A stretch of DNA of 27,790 nt from positions 169,052 through 196,841 of the forward strand of contig NW_017265137.1 in assembly GCF_001638985.1 (NCBI RefSeq), given 5' to 3'. Source of the DNA: Phycomyces blakesleeanus NRRL 1555(-) (lineage: Eukaryota; Mucoromycota; Mucoromycetes; Mucorales; Phycomycetaceae). The notes under the pieces are model-generated. The model searched no databases, was not told the origin of the DNA, and saw nothing but the letters and a program-made list of their open reading frames with translations. The position numbers and the translations under genes are program-made. This document shows, piece after piece, positions 10,474-18,949 of this stretch (positions within the stretch are counted from its first letter, which is position 1; each line of letters opens with the position of its first letter).

Positions 10474-10788
10474 GAAGTTTTATTTGGATATTATTATTTT
10501 TTGAATCTGTTGCCATAGCATTGTAGTATTATAAAAAAAAATATCCCCGCGACAATAGAATACAAAAAAAAACTGACCTTTGGTCGTTGTTAACTTATTG
10601 GTCAGATCAACAAAAAATCTATAGTAATCAGATGAAGATTCTTCCTTTCCCCAATCTATCTATCATCTTCCCCGACCCCGGTTGTTCGGAGTCCCACTTG
10701 TCTTATTTTACTGTTGCTGACTCCTTTTTTATTTTTTATAAGAAAATTTTTATTTTATTATATTTTTGTATTAGGAAGGACCACTTGG

Positions 10789-10797
10789 ATCTGATAA
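10789..10797 (+). promoter_or_regulatory. Iron-GATA repressor motif ATCTGATAA, site 3
   Basis: An exact plus-strand match, about 230 bp upstream of the FET3 ATG and upstream of its TATA-rich run. It is the best-placed of the three sites for direct repression of FET3. Confidence 0.7.
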
Positions 10798-11027
10798 TTC
10801 CACAAAGTCCTTCCATTTCTTTCCCCTCTTACCCTTTGGTTCTATCCCAATAATATAATACAATATATATATATTTAAAAATTCAATTTTTTTTGGTATT
10901 TTATATATTTATATTTATATATATATATTTATTCTGTGATTTCTCAAACTAGTTCTCTTCTTCTTGTCTTCTTTCTCTTGTCCATTTCTTTTTCTACCAA
11001 AAAAAATATTCAATTGTAGAAAGAGCC

Positions 11028-13421
11028 ATGCGTTTCTTGGGAACTCTTTTGACTGGTCTTGCTGCCACAGCAAGCATTGCACAGGCAGCCCGTGTTGTCT
11101 ACGACTGGGAAGTCACTTACACAACAGCCAACCCTGATGGTCTCTTTGAGCGTCAAGTTGTTGGTGTCAATGGTGCCTGGCCGTACGTATACATATATAG
11201 AGCAGACAGACATACAGACATACAGAATATAGACCGACACAAAGAAAGAATAGACAATTATACAGATATACAGACAGACAATATTTTAAAGAATTTCCAA
11301 TTTATTTTTTCATCTTAAATCTATTATATCTTATAACAATTATTAATACTAACTATTATTATTATTATAGTCCACCAGCTATCCATGTGTCTTTGAACGA
11401 CACCTTGGTTATCAATGTTAAGAACAGCTTGGATATCCCCACTGCTCTCCATTCTCACGGAATGTTCCAAAACAACACCGTTTGGATGGACGGACCGGTT
11501 GGCGTTACCCAATGGTGAGTTGACATTATCAATATACACCCAAAAGGAGAGAGATATGAACACAGACATATGAACACACACATTTCATGATAAAGCATTT
11601 ATTCTTTTAAGGTTATCTAACTAACGATCTTTCTTTTTTACTTCAGTTCTATTCCAGCTGGTCACAGTTTGACTTATGAGTTCAATATCACCCAAACTGG
11701 TTCTTTTTGGATTCACAGTCATTATATGGTTAGTATACATATACATACATAGTAAAAAAAAAGATCAAGATAAGAAATTTTACCCTTTATATACATATTA
11801 TAATATATTTACTGACACAATTATAATTTTTAAATTTTCTGTCTATCTCTAATAGGGTCAATATGCTGATGGTCTCCGTGCTCCTCTTATTCTCCACAAC
11901 CCTGAAGAGCCTTACAAATATGATGAAGATTTGGTTGTTCCTGTTTCTGGTAAGATAAAGAAAAACTATGCGTTGTAACTGTTATAGTCATAACAAGTAC
12001 AATAACAACAAAACAGAAATAGAGTATTAATTATATTTTTATTTCAATAAAAAAAACACTAGACTGGTATCATGACAACAGCGCCAACAACTTGGCTATC
12101 TTCATGAACGTTAACAACCCCACCGGTGCCGAACCCGTCCCTGAATCTGGCTTGATTATGGACACCATTAACCCCAACATCACCTTCGTTCCTGGAAAGA
12201 CCTACCGTCTCCGTCTCATCAACATGTCTGCCTTCTCCACTTTCTTCATCAGCATCGATGGTCACGATTTGGATATTATTGAAGTCGATGGTGTAAGTTA
12301 TTTTAACTTTAAAATTAATTATAATCTAAAAATTCCCACACACATACTCACAATATTTATTTCTTTTTTCTTTATAGATCTACACTGAGCGCAAGACCGT
12401 TGATAGCATTTACTTGACTGCTGCTCAGCGTATCTCTGTCCTCGTCACTGCCAAGAACTCTACTGAACTCAACTACCTCTTCCACGCCGACATGGACATT
12501 GACATGTTCGATATCCTCCCCGAAGATTTGGTCACCAACATCACTGCCAACATTATGTACGATGCCAGTCACTCCAACTTTGCCGAGAGCCAGGATCTTG
12601 GTATGGGTAGTGAGTTCGATGACATTGATCTTCCTCCTCTCTACCCCGCCAGCGCTGTTGAGCCCGACCAGCAGGTTAACTTGACCTTCAACTTTGATGT
12701 CACCACTGACGGTATCAACCGTGGTATGTTCAACGAGCTCCCTTACTTGACCCCCAAGGTCCCTACCCTCAACACTGTCTTGTCCATGGGCGAGCTTGCC
12801 ACCGACTTGACTGTCTACGGTCCCCAGTCCCAGGCCATCATCCTTGACCATCTTAACATGGTCGAGATTGTTCTTAACAACCTTGATGCTGGTAACCATC
12901 CTTTCCATTTGCACGGTCACGTCTTCCAGGTCGTTGCCCGTGGTGATGGTGTCTTTATGGGCGACCGCTCTACTGTCGAATGGAATAACGAGAACCCCAC
13001 CACCCGTGATACCGTGCTTGTTCCTGCCGAGAGCTTCACCATCATTCGTTTCCGTGCTGATAACCCCGGTGTATGGATTTTCCATTGTCACATTGAATGG
13101 CATTTGGAAACTGGTCTTGCTGTCACCTTTATCGAGGCTCCTACTGTTATGCAGGAGCGCATGACTCTTCCTGAAGCCTTCCACGAAGTCTGCACAGCCG
13201 GTGGTAACCCCTCTACTGGTAACGCTGCCGGAAAGGAAGGTCTTGATCTCAAGGGTGCCCCTGGAGGAATCACCTTGATCCCCGATGCCTTCACTGCCAA
13301 GGGTAAGGGTGCCATGGCCGCATGTATCATCTCTGCCTTGATTGGTATGGGTGCCATTGTCTTGTACGCTTCCATTGACCCCGAGAAGAAGGCCAAGGAT
13401 ATGATTGCTGCCCAAAAGTAA
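11028..13421 (+). CDS. FET3: Multicopper ferroxidase, Fet3 family (six coding exons)
   Basis: Cell-surface ferroxidase that oxidises Fe(II) to Fe(III) for the Ftr1 permease. Exons are 11028-11182, 11371-11514, 11647-11728, 11856-11949, 12063-12292 and 12378-13421; all join in frame to give 582 aa. A signal peptide (residues 1-20, ending SIAQA) precedes three cupredoxin domains. Copper ligands are HSHG (79-82), HSH (123-125), HPFHLHGH (409-416) and HCHIEWH (471-477), with Leu482 in the axial position as in yeast Fet3. E182 (in NPTGAEP), D280 (in DMFD) and D405 (four residues before HPFHLHGH) fall where yeast Fet3 has E185, D283 and D409, the residues that support iron oxidation and transfer; this argues for a ferroxidase rather than a laccase. 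A single membrane span (about 546-567) is followed by a short basic, probably cytosolic tail. Several N-X-S/T sites are present. The alignment to yeast is by eye from memory. Confidence 0.96.
11183..11370 (+). other. FET3 intron 1
   Basis: A 188-nt intron splitting a proline codon (phase 2). The donor is GTACGT and the acceptor TATTATAG. A perfect TACTAAC branch-point sequence lies at 11347-11353, 17 nt before the acceptor. Inside are CAGACA/TACAGA-type short repeats. Confidence 0.92.
11515..11646 (+). other. FET3 intron 2
   Basis: A 132-nt intron with donor GTGAGT and acceptor TTCAG. A CTAAC branch-like sequence is at 11621-11625. It splits a Cys codon (TG/T) and splicing joins ...GVTQ-C-SIPAGHS. 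Confidence 0.92.
11729..11855 (+). other. FET3 intron 3
   Basis: A 127-nt phase-0 intron, GTTAGT to AATAG. It joins HSHYM to GQYADGLRAP, the conserved segment after the second copper motif. Confidence 0.92.
11950..12062 (+). other. FET3 intron 4
   Basis: A 113-nt phase-1 intron, GTAAGA to ACTAG. It joins ...VVPVS to DWYHDNSA; the split codon is Asp (G/AC). Confidence 0.92.
12293..12377 (+). other. FET3 intron 5
   Basis: An 85-nt phase-0 intron, GTAAGT to TATAG. It joins DIIEVDG to IYTERKTVDSIYL, the usual multicopper oxidase sequence at this point. Confidence 0.93.
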
Positions 13422-13538
13422 ATTATATATAATTATTTATATATATATCATTTATACAAGTGGTGGAATTTTTTCTTCTTCTATCTCACAAAGAAAAAAC
13501 AAACTTCTTTAAAATCTACCTTTTATCTATCTATCTAT

Positions 13539-13574
13539 CTACCCTACCTTACCTTAACCTTACCTTAACCTACC
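13539..13574. repeat. CTACC/CCTTAA-type short tandem repeat
   Basis: CTACC, CTACC, TTACC, TTAACC, TTACC, TTAACC and TACC in series. It alternates 5- and 6-base units, so it resembles both the pentamer tracts elsewhere in the window and degenerate telomere-like repeats, but it is too short and irregular to call telomeric. Confidence 0.75.
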
Positions 13575-14445
13575 TTTATCTATTTATATTCTTTATTATT
13601 ATTACTCTTAAAAAACAGCCTTGTATGTTGGCTTAACAAACAGCAAAAATCTCTTTACTTGTATACTTTTACTTTACTATCAAGTTATATTTCCTTCCAT
13701 TAACCTCCAATTCTTTTTATTATTATTATTACTTAATCATTTCTATTATTTTTTTTATTTAAAAAGAATAACACAAGAAAAAAAAGAAAGAATAAGAAAG
13801 GGAAAAGAAGTATTTAAATATAATATATATATATGTGTGTGTGAACAAAGGCTTTCCTTTTTATCCTACTATTATCATTATTATTTTGATTTTCTTTTTC
13901 CTTTTTTTTTCCTTTCTCTTTTCTTTACATATTCTTTTTATTTATTAATTTATTTATTTTATCATCCCTCCTCCACTGCTCTTTTGCCATAGTTATAATC
14001 CATAACCATTATTTGTGAATAAATTGAACTACAAAATAAAATAAAGTAATATATATTATATATGTGTGTGTGTGGGTGTGTAATATATATACATACTTGA
14101 CTAGAAATTAAAGGCTATGTAGATCTCTTGTAAAAATGAATTATTAGAGTTAATATATTGAGGGAATTAACAATGAGTGGGTGTGTATATTCAAAAGTTA
14201 TACACATAGAGAACAGCAGAAATAAGAAAATCTATGTATTTTCTTGATGAGTTGCGGTTATTCAATAAATTTTCTTCATATAATAAGGAGTTATAGTCAT
14301 GATTCTCTCTGTCTCTTTCTCTGTCATTATATTTTATGCTCGTAATACTTTATAGATTATACTGATATAGTAGAATGTAATGTGTAGTAGACTTCTTTAA
14401 AGAAAAAAGTATATGTTTTATCATAAAATGGAACAACTGTATATT

Positions 14446-14462
14446 TGTGTGTGTGTGTGTGT
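14446..14462. repeat. (TG)8 microsatellite
   Basis: Uninterrupted TG/GT repeat in the region 3' of FET3. Confidence 0.95.
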
Positions 14463-14634
14463 ATTCTTTTAGTCTCTTGTAAATAAGAACATGAAAAAAA
14501 AAGACTTGTTCTTAGTATTTTCCCTTTGTGTACTCCCCGCCAGATCAGTATCCGCTCTTCTAGGTAGAAGCCTAAGAAAGCCTATCAGTCAATTTCTTTG
14601 TCTATTTACACATGCAATATTATTACTATGGTTA

Positions 14635-14692
14635 CTATTATTATTTTAGACCAGGGATTGACCCAGGTAATACAGACCTAAAATAATAATAG
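14635..14692. repeat. Perfect 15-bp inverted repeat (foldback)
   Basis: CTATTATTATTTTAG (14635-14649) is exactly inverted at 14678-14692, with a 28-nt loop that is less A+T-rich (CCAGGGATTGACCCAGG inside). The loop read on the minus strand contains GGGTCAATCCCTGG, which recalls a tRNA T-arm but lacks a base of the B box, and no tRNA body is present. It may be a small foldback element or a structured transcript. Confidence 0.7.
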
Positions 14693-16010
14693 CAGTAGAA
14701 ATAATTTATGCTTTTATATACAAGAAAAAAAGAGTGAATTTTTATGCCAGTATTTCTCTTGATATTGTAGTATGAAGTTTTCATAGTCTACAAATTAATA
14801 ATGGTAAATGATTAACCAAGCTCATTAAGAAATACATATAATAAATCTATTAACTTTAGACTCGCAAAAATATTTTAAAAAAAAACAAAATAAAAGGAAA
14901 ATAGATTAATACAATCTGACAGGAACCACAAAAATAATAAGAATATTATTTTTTTTTAACTCTTATTGAGAACTTTTGCTTATCTATGCTTTTTTGTTTG
15001 TTTGATAAAGAGATAGCGTCTATAACAAGTACACGGATATTCAATAGCTATATTTATCTCCTTCTACTTCTACTACTTCCATACTACTAACTCTTTTATT
15101 TTTATTATTATTATTTTGTTAATATAAATAATGATATAGTAAAAACTATCAAGGTTTTATATATTTAATAGTACATATTACTTGGTTACTCATAAAATAT
15201 ACCCAAAAACAGAATTTTGTGCAAGTTTAAAATAGAGTATATTCTATAATAATAATAATAAGGATAAAACAAAAACAACAACAAAAGATCTCTCTTTGTG
15301 TGTGTGTGTGTCAATTAAACCATTTAATTGTGACTGCAGATAAAAAATAAGATCAAGGAGTTCTTTTAAGTCCAAGAATAATCTACACATACATACATAT
15401 AATATAATATAATATAAATAATATATTATAGAAAAAAAAGTTTGTTTTAACGCAGGAGAAGTATATATTACGTTGGCTTGGGTTTGATGGTGTGGATCAG
15501 AGAATTGATGTGGATCTGTCGATATCCAAAGAATTACCATCATTAAGCTTCTTCTCCTGATTGAATTAAACCCCTCTTGATGTATTCCTTTTTTTTCTTT
15601 TTACTCTTTATATACATGTACAATGTCTATTTGCCAAAAGAGCTATGACAAGAAAGAGAAAACCAAAGACCAAGTATGGGTTTATATGGTGCCAAACGCC
15701 AGATTTTTTTTTAATTCTTCTTCTTCACAAGTAAAATGGAACTTTATCAAACACCCCCCTTGACAACATGGATATTGTTATCTCTCTCTCTCTCTTTTTA
15801 TCACATACACTATATACGCATATGTATATATATATGTATATGTATACGGATATGTCATTTAACACATAAATTACCATTCATGTTTCTATGTGCATGTTTT
15901 TCTTTTATTCGTATTTTTTCTGGCTTTGTTTCTTAATCGAACAAGCGTCTCTTTCTTTCTTCCATTTAACCATTCATTCATTCGTTCAATTTTCTTTTTA
16001 ATTCTCTCAA

Positions 16011-16505
16011 ATGCACATCTTTACTGTCCAAAATGGATTTGCTACAACATTCTGCAAAAGAAAATCATTTAATTCGCATTGTGGTACAGATCACACCCAC
16101 ATATCTCAAAAAGATGATCATGTACCTGATCAATCCTTAGTTCAGTTGATCAAAAAAGCTATTGATTCTCACGTCAGTTTCTTTTCATCCTGTGCCAACA
16201 GAACGTTCAATTGCCTGAGAAAACATAACAGCAACAAAAATCAAAACAATAATAACAGTGGTAATAGCAATAGTAATGATAGAGCCTCTTCGTGTGGAAA
16301 TAGTATAGCCATGTCTACTCTAGCACCGCACGGATCTGTTTCATCTTACAAAAGCTGTGTATCTACTCAGCTAAAGAGCGAAGCAGAAATCGAACGAATC
16401 ACCAATCTCTACACAAACCACTCAATGAACTTGGAAACACTCATATTCGATCATCCCACAGTAACCATCAGGCTCTCATTAACACCTACCGCCTGTATAA
16501 CCTGA
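16011..16505 (+). CDS. Hypothetical Asn/Ser-rich small protein (164 aa)
   Basis: I do not recognise this protein. The ORF is 164 aa, with a visibly more balanced base composition than its flanks. The first 70 residues are mixed and Cys/His-containing (FATTFCKRKSF, then QSLVQLIKKAIDSHVSFFSS, which could form a helix). Residues 72-90 are an Asn/Ser-rich low-complexity linker, and the C-terminal part (about 121-155) again looks folded (LKSEAEIERITNLYTNHSM, then LETLIFDHPTV). The start is the first ATG in frame after a CT-rich leader (about 15930-16005) like those of other genes in these fungi. No signal peptide or membrane span is evident. AATAAA occurs near 16880. It may be a lineage-specific gene, or one exon of a larger gene; no introns could be placed. 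Confidence 0.5.
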   Translation: MHIFTVQNGFATTFCKRKSFNSHCGTDHTHISQKDDHVPDQSLVQLIKKAIDSHVSFFSSCANRTFNCLRKHNSNKNQNNNNSGNSNSNDRASSCGNSIAMSTLAPHGSVSSYKSCVSTQLKSEAEIERITNLYTNHSMNLETLIFDHPTVTIRLSLTPTACIT

Positions 16506-18661
16506 ATTTAATTACACGTACACATATATATGTACACACATGTACATTCACACACTCATTCATACGTACATACATTGGAGTTAGCTGTCAACAACCACCT
16601 TGCATATGCATCTAATTTGGTATTACATTATTTATTAATGAAAGAGCAATAACCAAAAGCATTTCTTTTTATTCTTTTTCCACTATTGCTACTTATAATT
16701 GTTATTCTACTTCTTCTTATTCATATTATTCGTAGCATTATCTTTATCCTACTATTTGTGTTTATTCAATTGTACTTTCTGCTTTCTTATATATTTTTTG
16801 GAAAACAATTGGTGTGAACAGTCTTTTATTCTTATTTCTTAAAAACAAAACAAAAGGTTTAAAATGAGTTTTGTTATAAATAAAAAACAATTTTTGTCTG
16901 TCCATACAGTTTTTGTAAAAAAAAAAAAAAAAGTTCAAAAAAGAAAGAAAGTCTCTTTATCGATTCTTTTAAACAGAATATTGTTATTAATATTACATAT
17001 ATATATATACATATATCTGTATATATAGGAGTGTGTTTGACATAATTCAAGCTATAGACTCAACTATTATCATTATTATTAAAAAGGCTAGGACAATTAG
17101 ATCTATTTGAACTTTTCTTTTTCTTTGTACGCAGATGGGGTGGTCAGTCCAAAAACGTTAACGTACAATTTTGCTAAAGTGCCTTTTGTTGCAACCCATC
17201 AAGTTCAAATAATTAGCTGAGCCATCAAACGTTTTGGAACGACTGCAGTTTTGTTTTATATATATGTATATAGTTATACACCTCTTATCGCCGTGTTCAC
17301 CTTTTGAAACATATATCGCCTAGACTCCTCGTTCTTACGGTTCAGGTTCTCATAGGCTATACAATGAGTGAAATCAAGGAGGTTCGATTCTTATTGTATA
17401 AAAGTTTAGTCTGTATTAGTGAGTGCCTACATAAATGCTGCTGAATAGCACAGGGACATTATTAGTATTATACGCTGGGAGAGTATTTGAGTGTAGGCTC
17501 GAATTTTAGAAATTATACTAGAGCAACATATAACTAATCAAGCGGATTTGAAGCCTTCTTGTTTTGATATTATTAAAAGAGCTATTTAACTCATTTTTGA
17601 ATATGTATACATTTTTAGATCCATAAAGACCCCAATAATAGAAAGTATCATTTCTCAGGTATTACATATATATATATATAACAGAAGAAGAGGAAGAGTA
17701 GGTGTATGGTACATTAGTGTTTAATAGCAAACGTTTTATATATGTTTCAATCTTATCAGATTCATTTTAATAGCTCTGTTGGTTAACGTCCGGTAAATAT
17801 GGATTAAAAGAAAAAGAATGCAGTACGATAAACTTGAAGGTAAATAAAACGGAGGTTTACAAAAACATGGTGTTATTTTCTTGTACTTATTGATATTACC
17901 AAGCAGCCAAATTTGTGGATCTTAGAAAGTGGTGAAGATGAACGAGATAATAAGGAGGTATAAACCCGCCAAAAATTCCAGGGAAAAGAGTAGAAGGAAA
18001 ATAAAGAAGCCCAGAAAGTTAGCAAGTTATTTAAGCTATATTCACTACAGTGTTCGTCTTGATTCGCACCATAATATAAGATAGGAAGACATTGGTCAGC
18101 ACTACATCAGGTCTAAGAGATGGGAAGCCATAAATGCTTTTCTTTGGCAAACCTGACAGCTTTATTGAAATACACACACATACATATAGGTGTTTTTTTA
18201 TTATTATTACAATCTTCACAATTATGAGACTTCCAAAGCAATTAGTTACTAGTTCAATACAATTCGTGTCTGGGAGACTGAACCTAACAACATCCTTGAA
18301 ATACTTTGAGTAAGACATTAATAAGGGTAGTGTCATGCAACAATAGATGCATCTATCTAATCTCCCATCCCCATCTCTACTCCCACCCATTCGACAGCAC
18401 ATGGGGTCAGCAAGGATGCCACGCTCATTATAAGATGCTCTATAAAGCGTTATTTTTTATTTTCTGCATCAGTAATAAACGCGAAATAGCTTGAATTCAA
18501 GTTGATTGGGCAAATGTGGTGACAATGGGGACGCTGCGTTTGTTAGGGTTATTTATGGTTATTTTGGTTTGTGGCAGTGTCATATACTGATTAAAGGGAG
18601 TTTGACAACTTTGCAAAAATAAAAAAATAAAATAAAAGTAGTATTAAGTAGTGTCAAAACT
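16506..18661. other. Intergenic stretch with coding-like scraps
   Basis: No complete gene. An A15 run lies at about 16918-16932 and TA runs near 17000. Two short open stretches look protein-like. One is 17844-17963 on the plus strand, containing LIDITKQPNLWILES and ending in a stop. The other is on the minus strand at about 17400-17280, containing AYENLNRKNEESRRYMF. Neither is recognisable; they may be remnants of old elements. Confidence 0.45.
17145..17245. mobile_element. Possible short MITE with CAGTC termini
   Basis: The left end reads CAGTCCAAAAACGTT and the right end, reversed, reads CAGTCGTTCCAAAACGTT, giving imperfect terminal inverted repeats with shared CAGTC and CAAAACGTT blocks over 101 bp. 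CAGT-type ends are typical of Tc1/mariner-derived elements. No TA target duplication is visible, so the call is weak. Confidence 0.35.
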
Positions 18662-18671
18662 AAAAAAAAAA
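18662..18671 (-). terminator. Polymerase III T-tract terminator of U6
   Basis: A run of ten T on the minus strand directly follows GAGCATA at the U6 3' end. Such oligo-T runs end polymerase III transcription. Confidence 0.85.
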
Positions 18672-18727
18672 TATGCTCCGTAGAGCGTTCCATCTCAGAA
18701 GTTTAGTGTCATCCTTGTGCAGGGGCC

Positions 18728-18759
<32 letters not shown>

Positions 18760-18782
18760 ATATGTGACAGAGGTGCAAGCAC
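18671..18782 (-). ncRNA. U6: U6 spliceosomal snRNA gene
   Basis: The minus strand carries the U6 core. It includes ATTGGAACGATACAGAGAAG (the ACAGAGA box that pairs with the 5' splice site), the continuation GATTAGCATGGCCCCTGC with the AGC triad, and AAGGATGACAC leading into the internal stem-loop region. The 5' end was set at GTGC (18782), by analogy with other U6 genes. A TATATATA sequence at 18820-18813 lies about 30 bp upstream, as in TATA-type RNA polymerase III promoters, and a long T tract follows the 3' end as terminator. Just before the T tract is GCUC-UACG-GAGC, a UNCG-type hairpin (18686-18675). Both exact ends are estimates. All diagnostic bases look intact, so the gene is probably functional. 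Confidence 0.94.
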
Positions 18783-18812
18783 TTGTCGACCAAAATAAAT
18801 GTCCCAAAACCC

Positions 18813-18820
18813 TATATATA
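18813..18820 (-). promoter_or_regulatory. TATA box of the U6 gene
   Basis: TATATATA on the minus strand, about 31 bp upstream of the inferred U6 start. The spacing is typical of external TATA elements of polymerase III U6 promoters. Confidence 0.7.
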
Positions 18821-18949
18821 TGCATTTATTTTCCGCTTTACAAAAGTTGTGGGTTTCTAATATTCTCATAATTTTTTTGTATTATAAAAGTTTTATACAC
18901 ATTAAAATTAAATAGCTCAACCCAGTATAATACAACTCACAAAACTATG

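Larger units (their letters stand above)
9502..11027. promoter_or_regulatory. Shared divergent FTR1-FET3 promoter region
   Basis: The 1526 bp between the two start codons contain no convincing ORF and must carry both promoters. Toward FET3 there is a TATA-rich run (about 10899-10932) and a CT-rich leader (about 10950-11000) just before the ATG. Toward FTR1, read on the minus strand, there is a CT-rich stretch (about 9720-9640) and a TTAATATATA sequence near 9618. Three exact ATCTGATAA motifs and one 5-bp-periodic inverted repeat lie between them and are listed separately. The assignment of both promoters to this interval is inference from gene orientation. Confidence 0.8.
13422..16010. other. 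Intergenic region 3' of FET3
   Basis: No convincing gene. The proximal part should hold the FET3 3' untranslated region; the first clear AATAAA on the plus strand is at 14018-14023. Simple repeats include CTAT tetramers (about 13527-13540), GT repeats and AT runs. A minus-strand ORF starting at 15543 begins with a protein-like stretch (STDPHQFSDPHHQTQANVIY), but it soon runs into low-complexity sequence and is left uncalled. Confidence 0.55.

Noticed and set aside
12372..13415. A 347-aa open reading frame antisense to FET3 exon 6
   Set aside because: It mirrors the codon bias of the real exon on the other strand, and its translation is a repetitive Val/Gly/Glu/Asp-rich text with no motifs. 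The sense frame has all the copper ligands.
13539..13574. An interstitial telomere repeat
   Set aside because: The units alternate between 5 and 6 bases and include CTACC; they are too few and too irregular.
13621..13992. A 123-aa plus-strand ORF 3' of FET3
   Set aside because: Its translation is dominated by Phe, Tyr, Leu and Lys from T-rich and A-rich runs; it has no motif and no coding-like composition.
14645..14685. A tRNA T-arm-like sequence on the minus strand (GGGTCAATCCCTGG)
   Set aside because: It lacks a base of the B-box consensus and no A box or tRNA body precedes it; it is better described as the loop of the inverted repeat.
17280..17400. A tRNA-like B box (GGTTCGATTC at about 17380)
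   Set aside because: No A box at a suitable distance, no acceptor stem and no anticodon arm could be formed.
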